36,101 nt of DNA from Alsobacter soli. Its GTDB lineage: Bacteria; Pseudomonadota; Alphaproteobacteria; Rhizobiales; Beijerinckiaceae. This document shows, piece after piece, positions 16,180 to 24,207 of the stretch. Position 1 is the first letter of the stretch; each line of letters starts with the position of its first letter. The stretch is taken from the NCBI RefSeq assembly GCF_003004785.1, contig NZ_PVZS01000004.1, positions 1-36,101 on the forward strand. The letters are read 5' to 3'. Made by a program: the position numbers and the translations under genes. A model generated the notes under the pieces. The model searched no databases and had not been told where the DNA came from. It saw nothing but the letters and a program-made list of their open reading frames with translations.

Positions 16180-16734
16180 ATGAAGTACGCCAAGATCTTC
16201 GCTGTCCTCGGAATCGCCGCGACCTCCATGGCCGCCAGCTCGGCCCCTTCCATGGCCTTTGGCCTCCCCAAGATCAACCTCGGCAAGGCCATCAAGTCTG
16301 TCGGCAACGTCGTCACCCATCCCGCGCGCACAGTCAAAGACGCCGCCAAGACCGTGTCAAAGGTCGTGTCCCATCCCGAGCGCTCGGCCAAGGATTTCGG
16401 CAAGGCCTATATGTCGGTGGCGCGGCCCGTCGGCAGGGCGGTCGGGAACGCCTATGACAAGGCTGCGGAAGTCTCCAAGCACATCTCAATCCTGAAACCC
16501 GCGGAGCCGTTGGCCAGAGAGGCCGCCAAGATAGCCCGGTCCAAGGTCGGACAGATTGGCTTCGGCGTCGCCGCAGGCGCCACCCTGGTCGGCGGAGGCG
16601 CCGCCGCGCTCTCGCACATAGGCACTTCGGCCGGGACGGGCGCGGTCGGCGCCTACTACACCAAGAAGTACGGCGAGGCGGCGGCAGCTAAAGCCAAGCG
16701 GATGAGAGGCCAGGTCGCGGCCGCGGTGCGTTGA
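16180..16734 (+). CDS. hypothetical exported Ala/Lys-rich protein (184 aa)
   Basis: The ATG follows AGGAGAGCAAA, a strong ribosome site. A Sec signal peptide ends near residue 26 (SSAPSMA, then FGLP). The mature protein is basic. Two copies of a short motif appear at about 46-53 (VTHPARTVKD) and 64-72 (VSHPERSAKD), each in an amphipathic helix. The C-terminal part has a glycine-zipper-like membrane stretch (GFGVAAGATLVGGGAAALSH, about 127-146) followed by GTSAGTGAVGAYYTKKYGEA and a basic tail. I know no family for it. The combination of cationic helices and a Gly-rich hydrophobic segment suggests membrane association, which is inference. A hairpin follows the stop. Confidence 0.7.
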   Translation: MKYAKIFAVLGIAATSMAASSAPSMAFGLPKINLGKAIKSVGNVVTHPARTVKDAAKTVSKVVSHPERSAKDFGKAYMSVARPVGRAVGNAYDKAAEVSKHISILKPAEPLAREAAKIARSKVGQIGFGVAAGATLVGGGAAALSHIGTSAGTGAVGAYYTKKYGEAAAAKAKRMRGQVAAAVR

Positions 16735-16776
16735 CGCGCTCCGCATACGTGCGGCCGAGATTTGGTCCGTCTGCTT

Positions 16777-16808
16777 CGGAAGTCCGCCCTCCAGGGGGCG
16801 GACTTCCG
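16777..16808 (+). terminator. terminator-like hairpin
   Basis: CGGAAGTCCGCCC at 16777-16789 pairs perfectly with GGGCGGACTTCCG at 16796-16808, giving a 13-base-pair stem with a six-base loop. It lies 43 bases after the stop of the exported Ala/Lys-rich gene. There is no T-run on either side, so it may be a transcript-stabilising hairpin or a Rho-assisted end. Confidence 0.5.
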
Positions 16809-17424
16809 TCAAAAGCTCCTGAACATTTCCCTGCAGACTCTTCTGGTCGTCCATTCTGACGGGGCCTAAATGTCACAGGTCGGGGGCTTCTATGTGACTT
16901 GGGGAGCCGAAAGGCCGCGGCTTAAAGGGACGCGAGGCAGGCGATTGCCCGCCCGCAGTGGTCGAGATCGGAACTGCTCAGAGCGCTTGATCAGTGGACG
17001 GTTGGCGGCATCTATCGATTGGAAGGCGATCGTCCACATTGGTCGCGAGCGTGCAAGCTGATCAGTCCAAAAGCCCGCACTGGCTCGAAAGCCGAACTTC
17101 GCCCAGTTGGGGTCGGCTCGTGCCAGAATAGTAGCAAGCGGCCTGCCCTGCCCGGCGCCGCCTTGGGCTGACCTGAAGCTGGCCCACACTGCAACATTGG
17201 TTTGACAGTTCGGCGTTCTCGAAAGCCTACCGCCGGCGCGGGCAGCTAGTTTCCGAGGAATGTGAACACCCCGCCTGGAGCGCCTTGCACGCCGGGCGTC
17301 CGCTCCGCCTGGCCCGGTAGGCTCGGTGTCTTCCGGCCGGCACGGTCCGGTCGGGTCTTACACACGCTCGTTGGCTACACCAATCAGCCCACTGTGCTGC
17401 AGGTTCTTGCGTACCTCCTAGCAG

Positions 17425-17441
17425 GGTGTTGAAGAAGTCGC
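17425..17441. repeat. solo insertion-sequence end (candidate)
   Basis: TTGAAGAAGTCGC at 17429-17441 differs at one base from TTGAAAAAGTCGC in the right inverted repeat of the IS1182-family element at 30589-31929. No transposase or second end is visible nearby, so it may be a leftover terminus. A match this short could be chance. Confidence 0.3.
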
Positions 17442-17469
17442 TCGCGAGCGGGTCCGAGACGTGATTCAT

Positions 17470-17592
17470 TCAGGCTGGATCGGCCTGGCCCGCGAGGTGT
17501 TCGAGCAGTTCTCCGGCTTCGCCGCCCTGAGCTGCGGCCTGCATCACTTCGTCATGCAGGCTCTGCATCTCGACGAGAACAACGCGATGACG
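17470..17592 (-). pseudogene. short coding-like remnant downstream of the OpgC gene
   Basis: The minus strand reads VEMQSLHDEVMQAAAQGGEA and on through ELLEHLAGQADPA to a stop at 17470, with GC-ending codons typical of real genes here. No start with a ribosome site is visible, and the upstream part of the frame overlaps the OpgC gene. It could be the 3' end of a lost gene. Family not recognised. Confidence 0.3.
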
Positions 17593-17596
17593 CCAT

Positions 17597-18805
17597 TTAC
17601 GGACGGGGCAGCCCCGCGGCCCAGGCTGCAGGAGATCGGGCCAGGGACACCGCCCGGCCAGGATCATTCGGGCGGATCCAGGGAGGTTTCTTGAAGGCGC
17701 TGACGACCGACGCAGCGCCGAACAACACAACCTGTCCGAGAATGTTGACCACCAGGACTGCGAACGGGGAGCGGTTCGAGACGTCGAGCATGGCGCCCAG
17801 GAGTTGCGCAGCGACGAGGCCCGTCAGGAACACCGCCAAGGTCTGACGACCGATGATACGCAGGGCGGCGGGTATGGCTCCGGTCAGCCTGCGGCCTCCC
17901 TCGCCCACGGCCACATAGGCGAGATAGGCAGTCGCGAGGAAATGCCCGTAGCGTAAGGGGCCCAGCTGGGTTTTGGAGATCCAGGGGCCAAGCGCGTCGT
18001 GCGCCGCCCCAAGCGCCGGGATGGCGCCGAAACCCGCATAGCATGAGAACTCGCTCTGGCAGGCCAGCGGAGCGCTCAGGATGACCGTGGCCAGCGCCGC
18101 CGCCAGCAGCGCCCAGTTTGGCTTCGGGGCGGGAATCCAGCCCCGGGCGAACGCGAAGCCCGTGAAGAACAGCAGCTGCCACGCGAACGGATTGAAGAAC
18201 CAGGGGCGCCCCGTCGCAGCATCGGCGGTGAGCCCCAGGATGCCGGCCTGGGCGCCGGCCCAGAGCGCGATCGAGGCGGCGGCCACCAGCGCCCGACTTC
18301 TCGTCGCCAGCGCCATGACGGCCGGCGTCATGCCCAGCACGATCAGGTACATCGGCAGGATATCGAAATAGTTCGGCACGAAGCGCAGCGTCAGCAGGCC
18401 CACCAGATGAGGACCGGGCTCGTCCAGCATCGGGCCCAACTTCAACTCTTCCTGGACGTAGTGATCGACGCCGAGAACCTGGTCGAGGCCGATCGCCACC
18501 GCCAGAACGACGAGCACGACGCAGACATGAGCCCAGTAGACCTGCCATAGGCGGTGCAGAATGCGTAGCGCGCCAACCCACCAGCCATGCTCGTCGAACA
18601 CGCGCCCGAACGCGATGGCCGACGCCATGCCCGAGCAGAACACGAACATGTCCGCGGCGTCGCTGAAGCCAAATCGTGCGGGGATCCAGTTCGTCCACGG
18701 GTTCCATGGGATGTGCGCGACCAGGATGATCCCCATGCCGAGCCCGCGGAAGAAATCGAGGCGGGGGTCGCGGGCCCGCCGGGCCGCATCAGATCCGGTC
18801 GACAT
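17597..18805 (-). CDS. opgC: OpgC-family membrane acyltransferase
   Basis: The 402-residue product is polytopic, with about ten hydrophobic segments. It has the OpgC-type opening RDPRLDFFRGLGMGIILVAH, where the Arg and His residues match the acyltransferase-3-like active region, followed by FGFSDAADMFVFCSGM. Characterised OpgC proteins transfer succinyl groups onto periplasmic glucans; whether this one does so is not known. The ATG at 18805 lies inside the last 17 bases of the thiamine-diphosphate enzyme gene, so translation is probably coupled. It is the third gene of a TPR-ThDP-OpgC operon. The C-terminal 25 residues are polar and variable. OpgG and OpgH partners are absent from the window. 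Confidence 0.85.
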   Translation of the reverse strand: MSTGSDAARRARDPRLDFFRGLGMGIILVAHIPWNPWTNWIPARFGFSDAADMFVFCSGMASAIAFGRVFDEHGWWVGALRILHRLWQVYWAHVCVVLVVLAVAIGLDQVLGVDHYVQEELKLGPMLDEPGPHLVGLLTLRFVPNYFDILPMYLIVLGMTPAVMALATRSRALVAAASIALWAGAQAGILGLTADAATGRPWFFNPFAWQLLFFTGFAFARGWIPAPKPNWALLAAALATVILSAPLACQSEFSCYAGFGAIPALGAAHDALGPWISKTQLGPLRYGHFLATAYLAYVAVGEGGRRLTGAIPAALRIIGRQTLAVFLTGLVAAQLLGAMLDVSNRSPFAVLVVNILGQVVLFGAASVVSAFKKPPWIRPNDPGRAVSLARSPAAWAAGLPRP

Positions 18806-20417
18806 AGTCCTGGGCCTCGATCGGGCATGCGAGGAGGGTGCAGCCGCTGCGCCGGCCGGCGGCGACGAGTTCCTCCCGAAGCGTGATACGGTCGGCGCAC
18901 AGCCTGCCCTGCCCCCCGAATGCGCGGGCGATGGCGACGTAGTCTGCGCCGCCCAGCGCGACGCCGCCGGGCGACAGGCCAGCCGCGGCTTGCTTCAATG
19001 CGATGAGGCCGAGGCTGCGATCCTGGAGCACCACCACCGTCATCGAAACACCGGCGTCGTGCAGGGTCCCGAGTTCGCCGAGGCTCATCTCCAGCCCGCC
19101 ATCGCCAAGGACGGCGATCGCCCGCAGCCGGGGCTGCTCCAAGGCTGCGCCGAGGGCGAGTGGCAAGGCCGCGCCCATGGTGCACCACCCGGCCGACTGC
19201 AGGAGCTCAAGCGGGCGCGTCGCTTTCCACATCTGGCTCAGCAGGATGCGATGCGCGCCGCTGTCCACGCTCACCGTGGCCCCGTCCGCCTGGGCCGCAT
19301 GCATGATTTCATCGATCGCGGCGTGCGCCCCCCAGGCCGCCGGGGGTGCGAAGGCATGGGCGAGAGCTTGCCGCGCAGCCTCGAGATCGCGCCCAGGCCA
19401 GCCTTCCCCCGGGGCGGCGCCCTGCGCCAGCGCGGCGAGGAGGTCCGCGGGATCTCCCTCCAGCCGCGCCGCCGCGTCGTGCATCGCGTGATCGGCGGAG
19501 GACCCGAGCGCCACGACGCATTGCGGATCGGGGAGGGCGTCCAGCCAGCCCGGGCGCATTTCGATCGGGTCGTAGCCCAGAAGCAGAACCAGGTCCGCGC
19601 GCCGGACGACATCCAGGAGGATGCGGTCGGCGAGCGGAGACAATCCCGCGGCCCCCAGGCTGCAGGCGTGCCTTTCGTCCAGCAGCCCCTTGGCCTTGTA
19701 CGTCGTGATCACCGGGACAGGACGCCGCTCGATCATGGCCGCAAGGGCGTCGGCGGCCCCGCTCCGGGCGGCGTCGAAGCCGGCGAGGACCAAGGGCCGC
19801 CGGGAGGCCTGGAGGCGGGCTCGCAGGTCCTGAAGGCGTGGGTCAGCCAGATCGGCGCGGGGCCGGACGGCCCGGGGATTTGTCCACGGCGACGCCGCTC
19901 CGGCGGCGGCGGCCGCAATGGCGGGCGATAGATCGAGATGAACCGGGCCGAAGGGCGGCGTCAGCGCCAGCCGCAGCGCCCGCGCGAGGCATGCCTCGGC
20001 GCTTTCGGGCTCGACTTCGAAGGAGGCCTTCACGAGCGGGCTGAGCAGCGCCGGATGATCGACGACCTGATGGGTGTAGCGGGCCCGGAGGGCGCGCTCG
20101 ATGACGCCCGAGACCACGATCAGGGGCGTCCGTTCCTGCCAGGCGTCCGCCACCCCGTTCACCGCGTTGGCCAAGCCAGGGCCGAGCGTGGTGACGAGCA
20201 GTCCGGGGGCCCCGCCGACTGCGCTCGCGCCGGCCGCCATCATGGCCGCCGCCGTCTCGTTGCGCGCCAGCACGAAGCGCACATCAGCCCGCTGCAGGGC
20301 GTCGACGAAGGTCACGACCTCGCCTCCCGGCATGCCGAAGGCGTGGCGGACGCCCGCGGCGCGCAGCCCTGACGCCAGGCGGTCCGCGACCCGGTCGGGG
20401 AAGGATGCGGCCGCCAT
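18789..20417 (-). CDS. thiamine-diphosphate-dependent enzyme (acetolactate-synthase-like)
   Basis: The 542-residue product has the three-domain layout of the acetolactate synthase/benzoylformate decarboxylase superfamily. The N-terminal pyrimidine-binding domain has GMPGGEVVTFVDAL and the catalytic Glu54 in ARNETAAAMMAAGA. The middle domain runs about 190-330. The C-terminal cofactor domain starts near 365, with GDGG at 438-441. The second half of the metal site is unusual: the family's NN pair, about 25 residues on, is replaced by Gln465-Asp466 (VVVLQDRSLG). The ATG at 20417 overlaps the stop of the upstream TPR gene (TGATG), so the two are translated together. The reaction cannot be told from sequence; decarboxylase or carboligase activity on a 2-oxo acid is likely. 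Confidence 0.85.
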   Translation of the reverse strand: MAAASFPDRVADRLASGLRAAGVRHAFGMPGGEVVTFVDALQRADVRFVLARNETAAAMMAAGASAVGGAPGLLVTTLGPGLANAVNGVADAWQERTPLIVVSGVIERALRARYTHQVVDHPALLSPLVKASFEVEPESAEACLARALRLALTPPFGPVHLDLSPAIAAAAAGAASPWTNPRAVRPRADLADPRLQDLRARLQASRRPLVLAGFDAARSGAADALAAMIERRPVPVITTYKAKGLLDERHACSLGAAGLSPLADRILLDVVRRADLVLLLGYDPIEMRPGWLDALPDPQCVVALGSSADHAMHDAAARLEGDPADLLAALAQGAAPGEGWPGRDLEAARQALAHAFAPPAAWGAHAAIDEIMHAAQADGATVSVDSGAHRILLSQMWKATRPLELLQSAGWCTMGAALPLALGAALEQPRLRAIAVLGDGGLEMSLGELGTLHDAGVSMTVVVLQDRSLGLIALKQAAAGLSPGGVALGGADYVAIARAFGGQGRLCADRITLREELVAAGRRSGCTLLACPIEAQDYVDRI

Positions 20418-21745
20418 CACGCCACCCGCCGTTGCAGCGCGGCCTCGGCGCGCGCCAGACGTTCCGCCGCGAGGCTGGCGAAGCGGTCCTCCCGGCGCAG
20501 TCCGGACCTGCAGGCCAGCACGGCTTCGTAGCCCGCGCGATCGCCGCGGTCCGCGGCGGCGAGGGCCAGCGTGCGCAGGAAGACGTCCCGCTGGGCATGG
20601 CTGCCCCCCAGCAGAGGCAGACGCTGCGCCGCGCGCGCGATGACGCCGTCCCCGCCCAGGTCCAGGATGACGCGGGCCACATCGGCGCCCACCTGTCGGA
20701 CGACGTCGGCCTGGTCTCCTTGGGCTGCGCGCAGGGACTCGGCCAACGCCAGCGCCTCCGTGCGGGCTCCCGCCCCCACCAGAGACAGCAGGTGATGCAG
20801 GGACGCGAACACGAGCGTGACGTCCTGCGTTCGGCGGCGCGCGATCGACGCCAGCTCGCTCCAGCGGTCGCCGACGGGAACACCTTCCTGAGCCAAGCGC
20901 CACAGCAGCGAGGCCGCGTTGGCCACGTCGCGGAAATCGTCCGTGGGCGTCGGCCTCACGTCTGCGTCATACAGCGCGAGCACGCGCTCAGCGCGCCCCC
21001 GTTCGAGTTCGAAAAGCGCCAGGTGCCACGAGAGGTGAAACCGGAAATTGTTGCAGTCGGCCCAGTGCGGGCGAGACCGTTCGAGCCAGGCTGCGCCCTC
21101 GTCGATGCGCATGCGGGTCTCGTGCACGTGGGCCACGGCGTGCAGGGCCCAGGCGTCACCGGGCTCCAGCGCGGCGGCGCGCACCCCAAAGCGCTCGGCT
21201 TCGTCGAGCGCGCCCGCTTCTTCCAGCCCGAAGGCGTGACAGCCGTACACGAAGCCGGCGCCGGGCCGCCCGTCCACCCAGGCGGGCAGCGAGCGTCGCG
21301 TGGTCGCCAGCATGCCCCCGAGGTCGCCCGCCATGAAGCGCAGCGCGTGCGAGAGCTTCAGGAGGAGAAAGGCCGTGGGGCGCTCCGCCACCACCGAGTC
21401 CAGGGCGTCCGCGGCGGCGAGCAGGCACCCCTGCAGGGCCTTGCCCAGCGCGGACACGAGCGCCCGCTCGTCGTCGCTCGCCTGTTTACCTATGCCCAGT
21501 AAGGTCACCGCCCGCGCATGGTCTTGGCGCGCCGCGTCGACGCACTCGGCGCGCGCCAGGATCACGGAGGCGAGCCCCCGAAGAGCGTGGCCGGCGACCA
21601 GTCCCGGATCGGCGGCGAGCGCCTTCGCGATCGCTTCCGGTACTCCGGGCCGATGGAGGGCGAGGCAGCCGACCGCCTCCTCGAAGGCGGCGACAGCCGG
21701 CTGGGACTCGGTCGTGTGCCGGCCGCCATAATGATCGATCATCAT
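20417..21745 (-). CDS. TTC38-like tetratricopeptide repeat protein
   Basis: The 442-residue product matches the TTC38 family, a TPR-like helical protein found in animals and in scattered bacteria. Diagnostic parts are AFEEAVGCLALHRPGVPEAI at the start, AWALHAVAHVHETRMRIDEG near 170, NNFRFHLSWHLALFELERGR near 200, and further helical pairs to the end. It has no signal peptide, so it is cytoplasmic, and no known catalytic motif. Two adjacent ATGs (21745 and 21742) follow GGGAGGG at suitable spacing; a more upstream in-frame ATG at 21856 is rejected because the added 37 residues are Arg-rich and unlike the family. It opens the TPR-ThDP-OpgC operon with a one-base stop/start overlap. Function in bacteria is unknown. 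Confidence 0.85.
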   Translation of the reverse strand: MMIDHYGGRHTTESQPAVAAFEEAVGCLALHRPGVPEAIAKALAADPGLVAGHALRGLASVILARAECVDAARQDHARAVTLLGIGKQASDDERALVSALGKALQGCLLAAADALDSVVAERPTAFLLLKLSHALRFMAGDLGGMLATTRRSLPAWVDGRPGAGFVYGCHAFGLEEAGALDEAERFGVRAAALEPGDAWALHAVAHVHETRMRIDEGAAWLERSRPHWADCNNFRFHLSWHLALFELERGRAERVLALYDADVRPTPTDDFRDVANAASLLWRLAQEGVPVGDRWSELASIARRRTQDVTLVFASLHHLLSLVGAGARTEALALAESLRAAQGDQADVVRQVGADVARVILDLGGDGVIARAAQRLPLLGGSHAQRDVFLRTLALAAADRGDRAGYEAVLACRSGLRREDRFASLAAERLARAEAALQRRVA

Positions 21746-21921
21746 GCGCAGGCCCTCCCGGCGACGCCGCGCCCGCTCCGGGCGCTGATGGGACGCGCGC
21801 CTGTTCGGCCGCGCCAGCGATAATCCCGCGAGGGCGTCACACGATCGCGTGAGCATGGGCTGCGGCCCCGCCCGGATCCCCCGACGATGCTAGGCTGCGT
21901 CAACATTGAGGAGACACGGCC

Positions 21922-22782
21922 ATGCGCATGGCGGCTTGCGTGCTGCTTCTGGCCTGCCTCGCCGCCGCGCCCAGCTCCGCCCGAGCGTGCGGAGCAAAGA
22001 GCTCCTGCGCCGTGGCGGACGGCGAATACTTCGCCCGGCCGCCGCCGGGGTGGGACGGCCGCACGCCCCTGCCGGTGATCCTGTTCTTCCACGGCTATTC
22101 GGGTTCGGCCGAGGACGTCATGGCGGACGACGCGATGAGCCGAGCTGCGAGCGATGTCGGTGCGCTGCTTGTCGCCCCCGAGGGGCGGGCCGAAACCGGC
22201 GCCGCGCGCTCCTGGTCGTTTCCGTCCAAGGCCTTCGCCGGGCGAGACGACATCGTCTTCATAGGCCACGTGCTGGACGACGTGGAGCGTCGCTGGCCGG
22301 TGGACAGGAGCCGAATCCTGGCGAGCGGCTTCTCCGTCGGCGGCTCGATGGCCTGGTACCTTGCCTGCCTCGCGCCGCAGCGCTTCGCCGCGTTTGCCCC
22401 CGTCGCCGGGGCCTTCTGGGCGCCTGAACCCGAGACATGCCCGGGGGGGCCGGTGTCGCTGCGGCACGTCCACGGAACGGCGGACAGAACGGTGCCCATG
22501 GCAGGGCGCGCGTTGCGCCGGGGCGCCCTGCGGCAGGGCGACGTCCTGCACGGACTCGCCACATGGCGCCGCATCGACGGCTGCCGGACGGAGCCGGATC
22601 AAGAGACGACGCAAGGACGCCTCGCTTGCCGGACGTGGTCCTCGAACCACTGCGCCAGCGGGCGTGAGTTGACGTTGTGCCTGCACTCCGGCGAGCACGA
22701 GATCGAGGCGGACTGGATCGTAGACGCATTTCATTGGATGGAGGGCCTCCCGGCCCGGGGCAAGGGCGCCGAAGCGCACTGA
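21922..22782 (+). CDS. secreted polyhydroxybutyrate-depolymerase-like esterase
   Basis: The 286-residue product is an exported alpha/beta hydrolase of the LpqC/PHB depolymerase group. A signal peptide ends near residue 20 (PSSARA). LPVILFFHGYSGSAEDVM (50-67) supplies the oxyanion region. The nucleophile is Ser138 in SGFSVGGSM. Asp188 in HGTADRTVP and His259 in HSGEHEIEADW complete the triad. Six or more cysteines in the mature part suggest disulfides. The ATG follows GAGGAG with eight bases of spacing. Relatives act on polyesters, feruloyl esters or acetylated sugars, so the substrate is uncertain. It is read away from the TPR-ThDP-OpgC operon, with 176 bases between their starts. Confidence 0.87.
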   Translation: MRMAACVLLLACLAAAPSSARACGAKSSCAVADGEYFARPPPGWDGRTPLPVILFFHGYSGSAEDVMADDAMSRAASDVGALLVAPEGRAETGAARSWSFPSKAFAGRDDIVFIGHVLDDVERRWPVDRSRILASGFSVGGSMAWYLACLAPQRFAAFAPVAGAFWAPEPETCPGGPVSLRHVHGTADRTVPMAGRALRRGALRQGDVLHGLATWRRIDGCRTEPDQETTQGRLACRTWSSNHCASGRELTLCLHSGEHEIEADWIVDAFHWMEGLPARGKGAEAH

Positions 22783-22825
22783 GGAGAAAAGCCGGATTGG
22801 CCGGCCGCGGCCGACCCGGACCGGA

Positions 22826-23467
22826 TCAGCGCTGTTGGCCAGCCTTCAGCTCGAAGACGAGCGCGGCGATGAACCCGAAGATGACGTGCCCCACGTAGCT
22901 CATGAAGGAGAGCCCGCCGCCCCAGGCGACCAGCAGGAAAGGCAGGCCCGCCAGCGGCGCCATGATCCCGAGCGCGTTGAACCAGGTGAAGGAGCCCCAG
23001 CTCAGGCAATCCGCAACCAGGCTGTTTGGGTTAAGGAAGCGCGTGGCCGTGACGCCGGTGACGATTGCCCAGAACAGCGCGATGCCACCCGTGAGCTGGC
23101 CTGCCAAGGACAGCGCCGCCAGGAAAACGGTGAAGATGGACCAGACGCCGATGTCGAGCGCCAGGGCCCAGTTCCTCAGCGAGCGCGAGACGATGAAATA
23201 GAGGATCGGGTAGCCGAAGATCCCGATGGCGTAGTGGGCCGCCTCCGCCGGGAGGCGAGCGAGTTCGTAGCCCGTCCAGGTCCGGACAAGGGAAATGACC
23301 AGTTCCGCCGGCTCGAGCGGTCCCCCGAGGATCCAGGAGGTGATCAGCCTCGCCCAGATTTCCCAGGCCATCAGGCCGAGAAACCCTCCGACGAAGAGCC
23401 AGAAGAGCGTGCGACGGTTGGGGATGACCGAGAGGGCGCCCGGCCGCATCGTGGTGTCCAAGGTCAT
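22826..23467 (-). CDS. hypothetical integral membrane protein (213 aa)
   Basis: The product has about six hydrophobic segments, including TLFWLFVGGFLGLMAWEIWA near residue 20, IGIFGYPILYFIVS near 82, VWSIFTVFLAALSLAGQLTG near 107 and VGHVIFGFIAALVFEL near the C terminus. A His is found within or next to three of the segments. I do not recognise a family. The ATG at 23467 follows GGGAGA; the frame is open for another 93 bases upstream but has no better start. It is convergent with the esterase gene and divergent from the cupin operon, so it is a single-gene unit. Confidence 0.7.
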   Translation of the reverse strand: MTLDTTMRPGALSVIPNRRTLFWLFVGGFLGLMAWEIWARLITSWILGGPLEPAELVISLVRTWTGYELARLPAEAAHYAIGIFGYPILYFIVSRSLRNWALALDIGVWSIFTVFLAALSLAGQLTGGIALFWAIVTGVTATRFLNPNSLVADCLSWGSFTWFNALGIMAPLAGLPFLLVAWGGGLSFMSYVGHVIFGFIAALVFELKAGQQR

Positions 23468-23709
23468 GGTCTGTCTCCCGTGAGCCAGCCCGGCGAGCGA
23501 TCCGCCGGCCTTCTCAAGGAGACCACCCCGCGAGGGCGGCGCCCAATGCCGAGCCGCCATGGACTCCAGAGCCTGCGGCTATGGGCCCCGGATAGCCACT
23601 CGCTATCGTCATCTCAGCCAATCGGCATTTCCGGAGGCGCCGGCCGGCGTCGATCCTTTCTCCCGTCGAGAGCGCCGCCATCGGAGGGCGCCACCCACGG
23701 GAGAAAGCC

Positions 23710-24177
23710 ATGACCATGACGCGCATGATCGCCACCGTCGGCTCCATCGTCTTCGCGCTGGGCTTTTCGAGCGTCGCCCAAGCCGGCGAGTGCCCGGCCG
23801 ACAAACGCGGAGAGAACCTCGCCAAGCTTGTCACCACGGCCGCCAAGGACGTTACTGACACCGTCATCGCGTCGACGAACCTGGCGGACGAGATGATCGG
23901 CGCAAAGGACCACCAGTTCCGGCTCCGGAAGCTCGTCATTAAGCCAGGCGGCGTGGTGCCCTGGCACAGCCACGGCGACCGCCCCGCGATCATCTACATC
24001 GTCGAAGGCGAGATCACCGAATACGCCAGCACCTGCGCGGTTCCGATCCTGCACAAGGCCGGCGACGTCGCGCGGGAAACCCACACAACCGCCCACTGGT
24101 GGAAAAACACGGGTTCGAAAACCGTCACCCTGCTCTCCGCCGACATCCTGCACGATCCGCAGGACCACAACATGTGA
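23710..24177 (+). CDS. exported cupin-domain protein
   Basis: The 155-residue product has a Sec signal peptide (cleavage after SVAQA near residue 25) and one cupin domain. The first motif is PGGVVPWHSHGDRPAIIYIV, with His-X-His and a following Glu (VEGEITEY). The second is AGDVARETHTTAHWWKNTG, with His and Asn. These residues would hold one metal ion in the periplasm. The sequence starts the domain late, after an 85-residue lead that includes TNLADEMIGAKD. It is the first gene of a plus-strand run with an MFS transporter 30 bases on and an NTF2-like protein. Substrate unknown. Confidence 0.85.
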   Translation: MTMTRMIATVGSIVFALGFSSVAQAGECPADKRGENLAKLVTTAAKDVTDTVIASTNLADEMIGAKDHQFRLRKLVIKPGGVVPWHSHGDRPAIIYIVEGEITEYASTCAVPILHKAGDVARETHTTAHWWKNTGSKTVTLLSADILHDPQDHNM

Positions 24178-24207
24178 GCCGCCGTCTTGCTTACGGAGGA
24201 GGAACCG

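Noticed and set aside
18561-19931. 456-codon plus-strand frame opposite the ThDP enzyme
   Set aside because: It is the mirror of a real gene, with Arg/Gly/Pro-rich sequence and no recognisable domain.
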